In this document: positions 41,634 to 51,030 of the stretch, piece by piece | Layout of the letters: every line of letters begins with the position of its first letter | Numbering within the stretch: position 1 is the stretch's first letter | NCBI RefSeq assembly: GCF_014645835.1 | Contig: NZ_BMMM01000015.1 | Span: forward strand, 140,641 to 204,640 | Direction of reading: 5' to 3' | DNA: 64,000 nt | From: Streptomyces albiflavescens | Lineage (GTDB): Bacteria; Actinomycetota; Actinomycetes; Streptomycetales; Streptomycetaceae | Made by a program: the position numbers and the translations under genes | Notes under the pieces: model-generated | Database searches by the model: none | Seen by the model: only the letters and a program-made list of their open reading frames with translations | Told to the model about the DNA's origin: nothing

Positions 41634-41695
41634 GACGGTGCCTCTCGGTCGGCTTCTCGATTTTCCTGAGTTGGAGCAACGGGTGCGAATCTAAG

Positions 41696-41707
41696 TTAGA
41701 GCTCTAA
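41696..41707. promoter_or_regulatory. Perfect palindrome between SMP-30-like and MarR genes
   Basis: TTAGAGCTCTAA lies in the divergent gap, in an AT-rich setting, where a MarR dimer would control both genes. Confidence 0.55.
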
Positions 41708-41792
41708 TCATCGTCAATGCATTTACGTATGTGCGGGAGCTCATCCTCGTATCGCCCATACCATGCGCCGCTACCATGCGGAGATGACGTCC

Positions 41793-42230
41793 ATGCCCGT
41801 GTCCGAGCGCCTCGGCTCCCACCTCAAGCGGGCCGAACAGGCTCTCAACGCGACCAAGACCGCGGTCCTCAAACCGGCGGGCGTGACCGTCGCCCAGTAC
41901 TCGGCGCTGCTCCACCTCAGTACGAACCCCGGCATCTCGGCCGCCGCCCTGGCCCGCCTCTGCGGGGTCACGCCCCCGACCATGAACACGATCCTGAACA
42001 ACCTCCAGGACCGCGGCCTCATCGAGCGCACCCCGCACGAGTGGCACAAGAACGTGCTGGAGACCCGGCTCACCGACGAGGGCCGCGCCGTCATGGCCGA
42101 CGCGGACGCCCGCGCGGTACGGGTCGAGCGCGCCCTGGCCGCCGAGTTCACGGACGAGGAGCGCGAGGCGCTGGTGGGGCTGCTGGGCCGGTGCGTCGCG
42201 CTCCTCGAAAAGGAACGGCCTCGGGTCTGA
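41793..42230 (+). CDS. MarR-family regulator
   Basis: A 145-aa winged-helix protein. The HTH lies around residues 46-75 (ISAAALARLCGVTPPTMNTI), the wing follows (TPHEWHKNVLETRLTDEGRA), and the C-terminal dimer helix ends in LLGRCVALLEKERPRV. ATG 41793 is preferred because GGAG is 9 bp upstream; ATG 41784 and 41763 are in frame. It is divergent from the SMP-30-like gene with TTAGAGCTCTAA between, suggesting autoregulation and control of that secreted protein. Confidence 0.88.
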   Translation: MPVSERLGSHLKRAEQALNATKTAVLKPAGVTVAQYSALLHLSTNPGISAAALARLCGVTPPTMNTILNNLQDRGLIERTPHEWHKNVLETRLTDEGRAVMADADARAVRVERALAAEFTDEEREALVGLLGRCVALLEKERPRV

Positions 42231-44843
42231 TCAGCGCCGCACGTCGAGTTCCGCGAGCTTCGCCGCTCCCTTGACGGTGACACGCACGAACCGGGTCGGC
42301 GCGCCGTCCGGGGCGTGCCAGCCCCGCCGGTCCGCCGAGACCTCGACCGTGTACGACGTCGGCCGCTCGGTCCACGTCGGCTCGACCGGGCCGACCGGGA
42401 CACCGCGGCCCAGGTCGACCGTGAGGGAGGCGCCTTCGGCCGACGGAGACCAGACGGTCGCCGGGTTGCCGTCCACGGCCGCCTCCGGGTAGAGGCCCGG
42501 CTCCGAGGAGGTGGCGGTCACCGGGCGGCAGCGGGCGAGGCCGTCGGTCGGGGCGAGGTCGGGGCGTCGGGTCTTGAGGGTGACGGTGCCGGTGAGCCTC
42601 ACGGGTCCCGTGGGGGTGTCCAGGGTGAAGGGTGCGCCCGATCGCAGGCGGACCGTCGTGGTCGTCCGGCGGATGCCGATGTCGTATGTCCGTCCGCGCC
42701 ATCGGAGCCCCGACAGCCGTACGCCGCCGTCCGCCAGTTGGGGCGGCAGCACCGGATCCAGGTGCAGGGCGTTCTCGCGCAGGCGCAGACCCGTCAGACC
42801 GTGCGTGAAGATCTGCAGGAAGCCGCCCTTGCCGGTGAGGAAGTCCTGGGCGGGGGAGCCGGCGAGGGCGTCGCCCACGCCCGCCTTGTCGCCGCGGGCC
42901 TCGGAGAAGAGCGCGAACGGGCCTCGTGAGAAGGGTCGGTAGGCGCGCTGCAGAAAGGTGTACGTGGCGCAGCCCGGCGCACCGATCGCGGCCGCGTCGA
43001 TCGCGTGGACGGAGTCGGTCATGGCCGGGCCGTCCGGGTCGGTGCGCTCGGTGTAGTAGTCGAGGGTGGCGGACGCGGCGCCCGCCGGCATCGGCCACTC
43101 CAGGGGGTAGATCAGCAGTACCGCGTCCGCCTGTTTGATCTGTGAGCCGTCGTAGCCCGCGTACTGGAGGAAGACCTTGCGCTCGGGGTCGTACGGCATG
43201 CGCAGCTTGCCCGCGATGTCGGTCCAGTCGGTTGTGGCGGCGGGTGTGCCGAGCGTGACCGCGGCCCTGGTCGCGGCGCGCAGGGCGGTGGCCGCCACGG
43301 CATTCGTGTAGACCCCGTCGTTCACGCCGTTGCTGTACTCGTCCGGGCCCGCGACGCCCTTGATGGAGTACGAGCCGTCGGGGTTCGCCGTGGCCCGTGA
43401 ACTCCAGTACTCCGCAAGGCCCTTGAGGAGCGGCCAGCCGCGCGTGCGCAGCCATCCTCTGTCCCCGGTGGCGAGGTAGTACTGCCAGGCGGCCAGCGCG
43501 ATGTCGCCCTGGAGATGGTTCTGCGTGACGCAGTGCGGCGGGTTCCAGCTCTGACACTCGGTCCACAGCCGGCCGTGGCTCGCGCTCGTCCAGGGGTAGA
43601 AAAGACCCTGGACGGCGGTCCCGCGCGCGTTCTCGGCGGCCGCGGCGCGCGTGCGGTAGCGGTATTCGAGGACAGGCCTGGCGAGTTCGGGCCGGGTGGC
43701 CAGCAGGGACGGGAACATCCATGTCTCGGCGTCCCAGAAGACCATGCCCGCGTAGTTGTCGCTGGTCAGGCCCGCGGGCGCGATGCTGTCACGGGCGCCG
43801 GGGCGGAGGGCGGACAGCAGGCCGTACTGCGCCGAGCGCGTCCACAGCTGGATGTCGGCCCGGCCCGGCACCTCGATGTCCGAGCTCCACAGCGCGCGCC
43901 AGGCCGCGGTGTGCGCCGCCCTGAGCGCCTGCCAGCCGCGGTCCGCCGCGCGCCGGGACGCCGTGCGGGCGGCGTCGCGGGGGTCGTGCGTGGTGAGGCC
44001 GGTGTCGATGCCGACGTACTTGGTGACGTCGTAGCCGTGGTCCGCCCGGACGCGGAAGGCCGCCGCCTGGCGAACGCTCAACTTTCCGTCGGTCACCGCC
44101 CCTTGTACCTGTCCGGGCGCGTCCAGCGTGGAGGCGATCGCGCCGTCCACCTTCGTGCCGTCCGTGCGGAACGCCACGGCCGTCGTGCGGTCGCCGACGC
44201 GCCCCGCGCCCGTCTGCGTGACGCGGCGGGCGCCGCGGCCGTCGATGCGGTCGGTGACCGTGAGTTCGCCGTCCCAGTGCGGGGTGATGTGCAGGTGTAC
44301 GGCGCCGGTGTGCGGGGTGTCCCGGGAGGTGAGGACGTCGTACGTCAGGTCGGTGTGGCGGCCGTCGGGGGTTGTCCAGGTGAGGGCGGTACGGAGGTAG
44401 CCGCAGCGCAGGGAGAGGGTCTGGCGGTAGTGGGAGATCCTGCTCCGCGCACCGTACTTCGCGTCGCCGACGCGGATGTCGAGGCCCGTCCAGGTCGGCA
44501 GCGCGGCGAGGGCGTCGCGGCCGGCCGTGTTCTCCGGGCCGCGCGCGTAGAGGCCCGCCACGAAGGCGCCGTCGTAGCGGGGGGTGTAGAGCGGCCAGCC
44601 CGTTTTCTCGCCGGTGGCCGCGTAGCCCGTGCCGGTGGGCGGAACTCGGGTGCCGAGGTAGCCGTTGCCGACGTAGGGGTGGTACGTGTCCTCGGCGTCG
44701 AGGTGGGTTGCGGTGGGCGACCAGGCGGGGTCGCCGGGCGCGCAGCCCCGGGGGCCGTCGGTGGGTGCGGCGAACGCCCGGGGGAGGGGCAGGAGCAGGG
44801 TCGCGACGAGGAGTGGGGCGAGGCGGCGCGGTGTGAGCACCAC
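42231..44843 (-). CDS. Secreted GH65 family enzyme with F5/8-type C-terminus
   Basis: An 870-aa exported glycoside hydrolase/phosphorylase of family GH65. The signal peptide is about 1-25 (LAPLLVATLLLPLPRAFA). The N-terminal beta-sandwich, then (alpha/alpha)6 barrel with VFWDAETWMFPSLL and the catalytic acid in GPDEYSNG (Glu502) are clear. A small C-cap and a discoidin/F5-8 type (CBM32-like) segment follow near 780-870 (TSSEPGLYPEAAVDGNPATV). Family members act on trehalose, kojibiose, nigerose or maltose. Export with a CBM favours hydrolysis of an alpha-disaccharide outside the cell; the exact substrate is uncertain. It lies downstream of the threonine-synthase-like gene. Confidence 0.88.
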   Translation of the reverse strand: MVLTPRRLAPLLVATLLLPLPRAFAAPTDGPRGCAPGDPAWSPTATHLDAEDTYHPYVGNGYLGTRVPPTGTGYAATGEKTGWPLYTPRYDGAFVAGLYARGPENTAGRDALAALPTWTGLDIRVGDAKYGARSRISHYRQTLSLRCGYLRTALTWTTPDGRHTDLTYDVLTSRDTPHTGAVHLHITPHWDGELTVTDRIDGRGARRVTQTGAGRVGDRTTAVAFRTDGTKVDGAIASTLDAPGQVQGAVTDGKLSVRQAAAFRVRADHGYDVTKYVGIDTGLTTHDPRDAARTASRRAADRGWQALRAAHTAAWRALWSSDIEVPGRADIQLWTRSAQYGLLSALRPGARDSIAPAGLTSDNYAGMVFWDAETWMFPSLLATRPELARPVLEYRYRTRAAAAENARGTAVQGLFYPWTSASHGRLWTECQSWNPPHCVTQNHLQGDIALAAWQYYLATGDRGWLRTRGWPLLKGLAEYWSSRATANPDGSYSIKGVAGPDEYSNGVNDGVYTNAVAATALRAATRAAVTLGTPAATTDWTDIAGKLRMPYDPERKVFLQYAGYDGSQIKQADAVLLIYPLEWPMPAGAASATLDYYTERTDPDGPAMTDSVHAIDAAAIGAPGCATYTFLQRAYRPFSRGPFALFSEARGDKAGVGDALAGSPAQDFLTGKGGFLQIFTHGLTGLRLRENALHLDPVLPPQLADGGVRLSGLRWRGRTYDIGIRRTTTTVRLRSGAPFTLDTPTGPVRLTGTVTLKTRRPDLAPTDGLARCRPVTATSSEPGLYPEAAVDGNPATVWSPSAEGASLTVDLGRGVPVGPVEPTWTERPTSYTVEVSADRRGWHAPDGAPTRFVRVTVKGAAKLAELDVRR

Positions 44844-44955
44844 TCGATCGTGGGGTGGGGGTCCGGCGGGGGATGGTATGCGCGCCGGGGGTGTCCCACT
44901 TTTTTCGCAGAAAGGCTGGTACGGGACAGGCAGGGGCGGAGGGGGCGGAAAACCC

Positions 44956-46062
44956 CTACTCCCGCGCCGGCCCCGTCTTCACCCCTGCCCCGCACAACGG
45001 CACCACCGCCGTACGCTCACCCAGCACCCCCTCCCGAACAGCCGCCCAGCAGGCCACCCCCGTCGACTCCACGTACAGCCCCCGCGAAGCCAAGTCCAGC
45101 TGCGCGTGGCGGATCTGATCCTCCGTCACCGTCAGGAAGGTGCCGCCCGACTCCCGCACGGCCCGCAGAATCTGCCGCGCCCGCGGCGGCCGGGGAATCG
45201 CGATGCCCTCGGCGAGGGTGGGCGCCATGGGCGTGACGCCGACGAGGTCGTCGGCGCCCGCGGCCCAGGCGTGGGCCAGCGGGGCGACCGCCGCGGACTG
45301 GACGGCGTACAGGGCGGGCCGGCGGTCGATGAGGCCCGCGCCGTGCAGTTCGGCGACGGCGAGGGCGGCGCCGAGCAGCAGCGTGCCGTTGCCGACGGGC
45401 ACGACGATGACATCGGGGAGCCGTCCACCGAGGTCTTCCCAGAGCTCGTGGACGTAGGTCTTCGTACCGTGCAGGAAGTACGGGTTGAAGACGTGCGAGG
45501 CGTAGAAGACGCCCTCCTCGTCCGCCGCCTCGCGCGTCGCCCGTGCCGTCGCCTCCCGGTCGCCCTCGACCACGCGCAGCCGTGCCCCGTGCGCCTCGAT
45601 CTGCTCCAGCTTCTTCGGTGAGGTGCCCTCGGGGACGTACACCGTGCACGGCAGCGCGGCCCGCGCGCAGTACGCGGCGATCGCCGTCCCCGCGTTGCCA
45701 CTGCTGTCCGCGAGCACCTGCCGGGGCTTCAGCCGCAGCGCCAGCTCGGCCAGCACTACCGCCCCGCGGTCCTTGAACGACAGGGTCGGCATGAGGAAGT
45801 CGAGCTTCGCGGAGATGCCGTCGCGGAGGGGAACGAGAGGGGTGCGGCCTTCGCCCAGGCTGACCGTGGGCGCGGCCAAGGGCAGGCACTCGGCGTAGCG
45901 CCACAGCGAATTCACCCGCCCGGCGAGGGACTTGAGGGGCGCGGGCGTCGGCGCGAAGTCCAGATCGAGCGGGCCGCGGCAGACCGGGCAGCACCAGGCG
46001 AGCGAGCCGGCCGGGACGCGGGTGCCGTCCGTGGGACAGAAACAATCCGGCAGTGGTGTCAT
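44956..46062 (-). CDS. Threonine synthase-like PLP enzyme
   Basis: A 368-aa fold-type II PLP enzyme. The PLP lysine is K97 (TLSFKDRGA), with SSGNAGTAIAAY as the phosphate-side loop and a Gly-rich PVGNGTLLLGA loop. An N-terminal rubredoxin-like Cys cluster (C7, C9, C24, C25, C28) could bind metal, as in threonine-synthase-like proteins of archaea and actinobacteria. It is a paralogue-type enzyme: the housekeeping thrC is usually next to hom and thrB, which are absent here. Substrate is uncertain (O-phosphohomoserine or another amino acid). Confidence 0.85.
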   Translation of the reverse strand: MTPLPDCFCPTDGTRVPAGSLAWCCPVCRGPLDLDFAPTPAPLKSLAGRVNSLWRYAECLPLAAPTVSLGEGRTPLVPLRDGISAKLDFLMPTLSFKDRGAVVLAELALRLKPRQVLADSSGNAGTAIAAYCARAALPCTVYVPEGTSPKKLEQIEAHGARLRVVEGDREATARATREAADEEGVFYASHVFNPYFLHGTKTYVHELWEDLGGRLPDVIVVPVGNGTLLLGAALAVAELHGAGLIDRRPALYAVQSAAVAPLAHAWAAGADDLVGVTPMAPTLAEGIAIPRPPRARQILRAVRESGGTFLTVTEDQIRHAQLDLASRGLYVESTGVACWAAVREGVLGERTAVVPLCGAGVKTGPARE

Positions 46063-46335
46063 GTGCGCAGGTTATGCGCAGGTCGAGCGGGAGCTGGATG
46101 TGCCGTTTGGTGACGCTGTGTCATGACGGCTATGCGGCACTCGCGTTACGACGCGCAGGGCCCTTGTGCAATTCCTGTGGAGGCCTCAATCTTTCGGCTG
46201 ACGCACAGGGTTCTCACAGCTGAGTGCCGGGTGAGTGGCTGTCACGCGATTGCTTGGCATGACCCTGTCTTGTCGATCTCTCGGTTCGTGCACCATCCCC
46301 CACCAGCGCACCACCGAATGAGAAGGATCCCTCAG

Positions 46336-47916
46336 ATGGCAGAGATGCGTCATGTCCGTCCTGCCCGCCACGCCCGGCGAAGACTGGCCTGGGCAGGCAC
46401 AGCGGCTCTCGTCCTCGGCATCGTCACCGCGCTCCCCGCGAGCGCCGCGTCCGAGCCGGTGGGCCACATCCAGTACGCCGGCGCCCCCGGCGCGGTCGCG
46501 AACAGCTACATCGTGACCCTCGACGCGCACGCCGCGAAGGCGGCCTCGGCCCGGGGCAAGGCCCTCGCCAAGGAGTACGGCGCGACCATCGAGCGTACGT
46601 ACAAGAAGGCACTGAACGGCTACGCGGTCGAGGCCACCGCGGCCGAGGCGCAGCGGTTCGCCGCCGACCCCGCCGTCACCTCCGTCGTCCAGAACCGCAC
46701 CTTCCACATCGACGCGACCCAGACCAACCCGCCCTCCTGGGGCCTGGACCGCATCGACCAGAAGAACCTGCCGCTGGACAGCAAGTACACCTACCCGGAC
46801 TCGGCCGGGCAGGGGGTGACCGCGTACATAGTCGACACCGGCGTACGCATCACGCACAGCGACTTCGGCGGACGGGCCTCGTACGGCTACGACGCCGTCG
46901 ACAACGACAACACCGCGCAGGACGGAAACGGCCACGGTACGCACGTGGCGGGCACGGTGGCCGGCAACGCGTACGGCGTCGCCAAGAAGGCCAGGATCGT
47001 CGCCGTCCGCGTGCTCAACAACTCCGGCTCGGGGACGACCGCCCAGGTCGTCGCGGGCATCGACTGGGTGACCCAGAACCACAGCGGCCCGTCCGTCGCC
47101 AACATGTCGCTCGGCGGCGGCGCGGACAGCGCCCTCGACACGGCCGTCCGCAACGCCATCGCCTCCGGCGTCACCTTCGCCGTCGCGGCCGGAAACGACA
47201 GCGCGAACGCCTCCAACTACTCGCCGGCTCGCGTGAGTGAGGCCATCACCGTCGGCGCGACCACCAGCGGTGACGCGCGTGCGAGCTACTCCAACTACGG
47301 GTCGATCCTGGACATCTTCGCGCCGGGCTCCTCGATCACCTCCTCGTGGAACAGCAGCGACACGGCGACGAACACGATCTCCGGTACGTCGATGGCGACC
47401 CCGCATGTGACAGGCGCGGCGGCGGTCTATCTGGCCGACCACCCGGGCTCCACACCCGCGCAGGTCGCCTCGGGCCTGGTCGCCGCCGCCTCGACCGGTG
47501 TCGTCACCAGCCCCGGCAGCGGCTCGCCCAACCGTCTGCTCCAGGTCGGTGCCGGCACGGTGACCCCGCCCGGACCGCGCTTCGAGAACACCGCGGACTA
47601 CGCGATCAACGACAACTCCACGGTGGAATCGCCGATCACGGTGACGGGCGTCTCCGGCAATGCGCCGTCAACGCTGAGCGTGCCTGTGAACATCGTTCAC
47701 ACGTACATCGGTGATCTGCGGGTGCAACTGATCGCCCCCGACGGTTCGGCGTACACGCTGAAGTCATACGGCACCGGCGGAAGCTCCGACAACATCAACA
47801 CCACGTACACCGTCAACGCCTCGTCCGAGGTCGCCAACGGCACGTGGAAGCTGCGCGTGAGCGACAACGCGGCTCTCGACACCGGGAAGATCGACTCCTG
47901 GGCGCTGCAGTTCTGA
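46336..47916 (+). CDS. Secreted subtilisin-like protease (S8) with P-domain
   Basis: A 526-aa secreted serine protease. The signal peptide is about 1-37, the I9 propeptide about 55-125 (SYIVTLDAHAAKAASARGKA then LNGYAVEAT) and the peptidase S8 domain has the triad D167 (VDTGV), H200 (GHGTHVAG) and S352 (GTSMATPH). A C-terminal P/proprotein-convertase domain spans about 425-526 (SVPVNIVHTYIGDLRVQLIA). Complete and normal in length. ATG 46336 follows AAGGA at good spacing; the frame is open further up. It faces a broken serpin gene with stops only 16 bp apart, suggesting a former protease/inhibitor pair. Confidence 0.94.
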   Translation: MAEMRHVRPARHARRRLAWAGTAALVLGIVTALPASAASEPVGHIQYAGAPGAVANSYIVTLDAHAAKAASARGKALAKEYGATIERTYKKALNGYAVEATAAEAQRFAADPAVTSVVQNRTFHIDATQTNPPSWGLDRIDQKNLPLDSKYTYPDSAGQGVTAYIVDTGVRITHSDFGGRASYGYDAVDNDNTAQDGNGHGTHVAGTVAGNAYGVAKKARIVAVRVLNNSGSGTTAQVVAGIDWVTQNHSGPSVANMSLGGGADSALDTAVRNAIASGVTFAVAAGNDSANASNYSPARVSEAITVGATTSGDARASYSNYGSILDIFAPGSSITSSWNSSDTATNTISGTSMATPHVTGAAAVYLADHPGSTPAQVASGLVAAASTGVVTSPGSGSPNRLLQVGAGTVTPPGPRFENTADYAINDNSTVESPITVTGVSGNAPSTLSVPVNIVHTYIGDLRVQLIAPDGSAYTLKSYGTGGSSDNINTTYTVNASSEVANGTWKLRVSDNAALDTGKIDSWALQF

Positions 47917-47978
47917 TCCCTCGCACGGATGGCTAGGCGTCCTCGCGGTACGGCTTCGGGTCCGTGACCCAGCCGGCC

Positions 47979-48056
47979 GCGAGGACCGGCCGCGAGGACC
48001 GGCCGCGAGGACCGGGTGTGAGGACCGGGTGTGAGGACCGGGTGTGAGGACCGGTG
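47979..48056. repeat. 13-bp minisatellite, six units
   Basis: Units begin at 47979, 47992, 48005, 48018, 48031 and 48044: two GCGAGGACCGGCC, one GCGAGGACCGGGT, then GTGAGGACCGGGT twice and a final variant. It sits in the serpin pseudogene's last coding strand. A 13-bp period shifts frame each time, so expansion itself is disruptive. Confidence 0.9.
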
Positions 48057-48285
48057 TACGGCGAGGAAGCCGAACGGGCGGTCGAAGCCGGCGTGGATGG
48101 TGGTGGTCACGTGGCGCGGTTCGGGTGCCGACGCGAGGCCCAGTCCCATGGACGTCACCGCCGCGGCCTCGAAACCGAGGGCGCCGAACCTCGCCATCGC
48201 GGACTGCCGGGCGGACTCCACGAACAGCGGCCGGAGCGCGCAGATGCCGGGGAAGTGCCCCTGACGCGGATCGTTCGCCGTGGTG

Positions 48286-48339
48286 AGGCCGAACAGCCCG
48301 CTCAGCGCCGTCAGGCCGAACAGCCCGCTCAGCGCCGTC
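48286..48339. repeat. 27-bp tandem duplication in the serpin pseudogene
   Basis: Two exact copies (48286-48312 and 48313-48339), beginning AGGCCGAACAGCCCGCTCAG. In the minus-strand frame they encode LTALSGLFG twice, so this duplication alone keeps the frame. Confidence 0.85.
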
Positions 48340-48906
48340 AGATCGTGCTCCGCCCTCACCTCGTACGGCGCCGTCATCCCCCGCAAGGTCGTCGGTCGGG
48401 GCCGTACACAGCGCTGCTTCTCCACCCGCACACCGGCCCCGCGTCGCCGTACGGGAGTTGAGACCGGGCACGACCCCGGGTGCGCCGGCGAGGAGGTCCA
48501 CGCCCGCGCCCAGCACCTGCCCCGGGCCCATCCGTTCCTCGCCGAGCAGGAGACGCACGTCGATCCCGGTCGAGCCGAGGACCTTCAGCTCGGTGAGCGA
48601 CCCGCCCGGCGTGTCCGCCACGCCGATCCGGTCCAGCAGGACGCTGCGCCGACGCAATCCCAGCAGCGCGCGCTTCTGGCATGCGGTCGATGAGACCCCC
48701 GGTCCGTCGAGACCACGCCCGCCCAACGCGCCGTCAGGGCGTAGAGCGTCCGAATCATCGCGTTCGTCACCTGCGCCCCCAAGATCTCGACTCCGTTCGA
48801 TCAGGGGACTCCCATCGCCCCCCGCCCGTGTCGCGCTTACGATGCGCGCAGCCATTCGGCAGTCGTACGCAGGTTCCGCCTCGCCTGGACTAGGAGCAAG
48901 GTACTC

Positions 48907-50130
48907 GTGGCAATACCCCCGCAGCCCGGGCCACAGCAGCCCGAGGGCCAGTACCCCCCTCCAGGGTTGCCGCCGGGCACTCCGGGGACGCCGCCCGGTG
49001 CGTACCCGTACCAGCAGACTTCCTATCCGGGGCCGTACCAGCCCTGGGGTCAGGGCTACTCCCCGTACAACCGCGCGGCGCCCGTCAACGGCCTCGCGAT
49101 CTCCGCGCTCGTGCTCGGCATCCTCTGCTTCCTGCCCGCCGTCGGGCTGGTGCTCGGGATCGTCGCGCTCGCGCAGATCAAGAAGCGGGGCGAGCGCGGC
49201 AAGGGGATGGCAGTGGGCGGCATGGTCATGTCGTCGATCGGCGTCGTGCTGCTCGCCGTCGCGGTCGCCACCGGCGGTGCGCGCGACATCTGGGACGGCT
49301 TCAAGGACGGGCCGAACGGCTCGGGCGGCGCTGCCTTCTCGCTCAAGAAGGGCGAGTGCTTCGACGCGCCGGGCGGCGCGCTGGAGGGCATGGCGTACGA
49401 CGTCGACAAGGTGCCGTGCGCGGGCCGGCACGACGCCGAGGTCTTCGCCGACTACCACCTGGCCAGGAAGGGCGCCTACCCGGGAGACGCCGCGATCACC
49501 GACGCCGCGGACGAGAAGTGCTACGCGCTGCGGGACGAGTACGCGATGGACGCCTGGGCCGTCCCGGACAACGTCGACGTGTACTACTTCACGCCGACGC
49601 GGCAGAGCTGGCGCCTCGGCGACCGCGAGATCACCTGCATGTTCGGGAACACCGACGAGAACGGCAGCCTGACGGGCTCGCTGCGCAAGGACGCGACCAC
49701 GCTCGACGCGGACCAACTCGCCTATCTGCGGGCCGCACAGGGCATCAACGCGGCGATGGACTCCGCGCCCGCCGAGGAGTACGTCGAGGACGATCTGCCC
49801 GGCCACAAGAAGTGGGCGACCAGGGTCGCGGACGCGCTCACGACGCAGGCGAGCAATCTGCGCGGCCACACGTTCGCCCCCGCGGTCCGCAAGCCGGTCG
49901 ACGCCCTCGTGAAGGACATGGAGCTGTCCCGGAAGGAGTGGGCGAAGGCGGCGGAAGCGCAGGACGCGGACACCTTCTACGCGCACTACGAGAAGGGCAT
50001 GAAGCTGATCGACCCCGAGAAGACGGTCACCACACGCAAGGCTCTGGGCCTCGCCACCACCCCGCCGGCGCCCGACCGGAATGGCGGCGGCCAGGACGGT
50101 GGAGAAGGTGGCACCGGCTTTGAGGTGTGA
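48907..50130 (+). CDS. DUF4190 / septum-formation-like membrane protein
   Basis: A 407-aa protein. A Pro/Gly/Tyr-rich N-terminus (QPEGQYPPPGLPPGTPGTPP) is followed by the DUF4190 pair of membrane helices (about 60-84 GLAISALVLGILCFLPAVGL, and 98-122), then an exported Cys-containing domain (GECFDAP, KVPCAGRHDAEVF, KCYALRDEY, ITCMFG) resembling the septum-formation family. GTG 48907 follows AGGAG. Function unknown; envelope or septum association is inferred from family. Confidence 0.85.
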   Translation: MAIPPQPGPQQPEGQYPPPGLPPGTPGTPPGAYPYQQTSYPGPYQPWGQGYSPYNRAAPVNGLAISALVLGILCFLPAVGLVLGIVALAQIKKRGERGKGMAVGGMVMSSIGVVLLAVAVATGGARDIWDGFKDGPNGSGGAAFSLKKGECFDAPGGALEGMAYDVDKVPCAGRHDAEVFADYHLARKGAYPGDAAITDAADEKCYALRDEYAMDAWAVPDNVDVYYFTPTRQSWRLGDREITCMFGNTDENGSLTGSLRKDATTLDADQLAYLRAAQGINAAMDSAPAEEYVEDDLPGHKKWATRVADALTTQASNLRGHTFAPAVRKPVDALVKDMELSRKEWAKAAEAQDADTFYAHYEKGMKLIDPEKTVTTRKALGLATTPPAPDRNGGGQDGGEGGTGFEV

Positions 50131-50277
50131 CGGCGGCTATAGCGGGGAGAAAGTGCCTGCGTAAAGCCCTGGGGGGCCACAAGTCATCACATCGAGTGAT
50201 TCTCTGGCCTTTGCTTGCATGGCACAACCCACGGTTGCCACGCTGTTGCTGTCTGTACAACCTGATGGGAGCGGCCA

Positions 50278-51030
50278 GTGACTTTCGGTGAGCAGCCGGC
50301 GTACCTGCGCGTCGCGGGTGATCTCCGCAAGAAGATCGTCGACGGTTCGCTGCCACCGCACACCCGCCTCCCGTCGCAGGCCAGGATCCGCGAGGAGTAC
50401 GGCGTCTCGGACACGGTCGCTCTGGAGGCGCGCAAGGTGCTGATGGCCGAGGGCCTGGTCGAGGGGCGCTCCGGGTCGGGCACGTATGTGCGCGAGCGGC
50501 CTGTGCCGCGCCGGGTGGCCCGCTCCGGGTACCGGCCGGACAGCGGAGCGACCCCGTTCCGTCAGGAGCAGGCGGACATCTCCGCGCGCGGCACCTGGGA
50601 GTCCCACAGCCGGCAGGTCGAGGCGAGCGGCAAGATCGCCGAGCGCCTGTCCGTCCAGCCCGGCGACCGAGTGATGTGCACGCACTACGTCTACCGGGAC
50701 GGCGGCGAGGCGATGATGCTCTCCACGTCCTGGGAGCCCCTCGCCGTCACCGGCCGTACGCCGGTGATGCTTCCCGAGGAAGGCCCGCTCGGCGGCATGG
50801 GCGTCGTCGAACGCATGGCGGCCATCGACGTGATCGTGGACAACGTCACGGAGGAAGTGGGAGCGCGCCCGGGTCTCGCCGAGGAACTCCTCGCGCTGGG
50901 CGGCGTACCCGGACATGTCGTCCTCGTCATCCAGCGGACCTTCTACGCCTCGGGCCGTCCGGTCGAGACGGCCGACGTCGTCGTCCCGGCGGACCGGTAC
51001 CGGATCGCCTATCACCTGCCCGTGAAGTAA
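50278..51030 (+). CDS. GntR-family regulator with UTRA domain
   Basis: A 250-aa regulator. The winged HTH lies at about 5-75 (YLRVAGDLRKKIVDGSLPPH, then LPSQARIREEYGVSDTVALE). The UTRA ligand-binding domain covers about 95-245 (FYASGRPVETADVVVPADRY). GTG 50278 follows GGGAG. Such HutC-type proteins usually respond to sugar phosphates or small effectors. The adjacent genes give no clue to the target. An AT-rich stretch at about 50238-50265 upstream may hold the promoter. Confidence 0.9.
   Translation: MTFGEQPAYLRVAGDLRKKIVDGSLPPHTRLPSQARIREEYGVSDTVALEARKVLMAEGLVEGRSGSGTYVRERPVPRRVARSGYRPDSGATPFRQEQADISARGTWESHSRQVEASGKIAERLSVQPGDRVMCTHYVYRDGGEAMMLSTSWEPLAVTGRTPVMLPEEGPLGGMGVVERMAAIDVIVDNVTEEVGARPGLAEELLALGGVPGHVVLVIQRTFYASGRPVETADVVVPADRYRIAYHLPVK

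Larger units (their letters stand above)
47933..48770 (-). pseudogene. Serpin (serine protease inhibitor) pseudogene
   Basis: Broken gene of the serpin family, normally about 400 residues. Intact pieces in different frames are, in order, the N-terminus (VTNAMIRTLYALTARWAG), GLIDRMP, LDRIGVADTPGGS then LTELKVLGSTGIDVRLLL, RSAMARFGALGFEAAAVTSM-like sequence, the RPFGFLAVHRSS strand and the true end AAGWVTDPKPYREDA-stop at 47933. Roughly the first third after residue 23 is deleted, further frame shifts occur, a 27-bp unit is duplicated at 48286, and a 13-bp array disrupts the tail. The reading frame cannot make a functional inhibitor. Identification rests on remembered Streptomyces serpin sequences. 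Confidence 0.75.

Noticed and set aside
47764..49986. 740-codon minus-strand frame across the serpin remnant and the DUF4190 gene
   Set aside because: It mixes one serpin piece with antisense of a real gene, so it is not a single protein.
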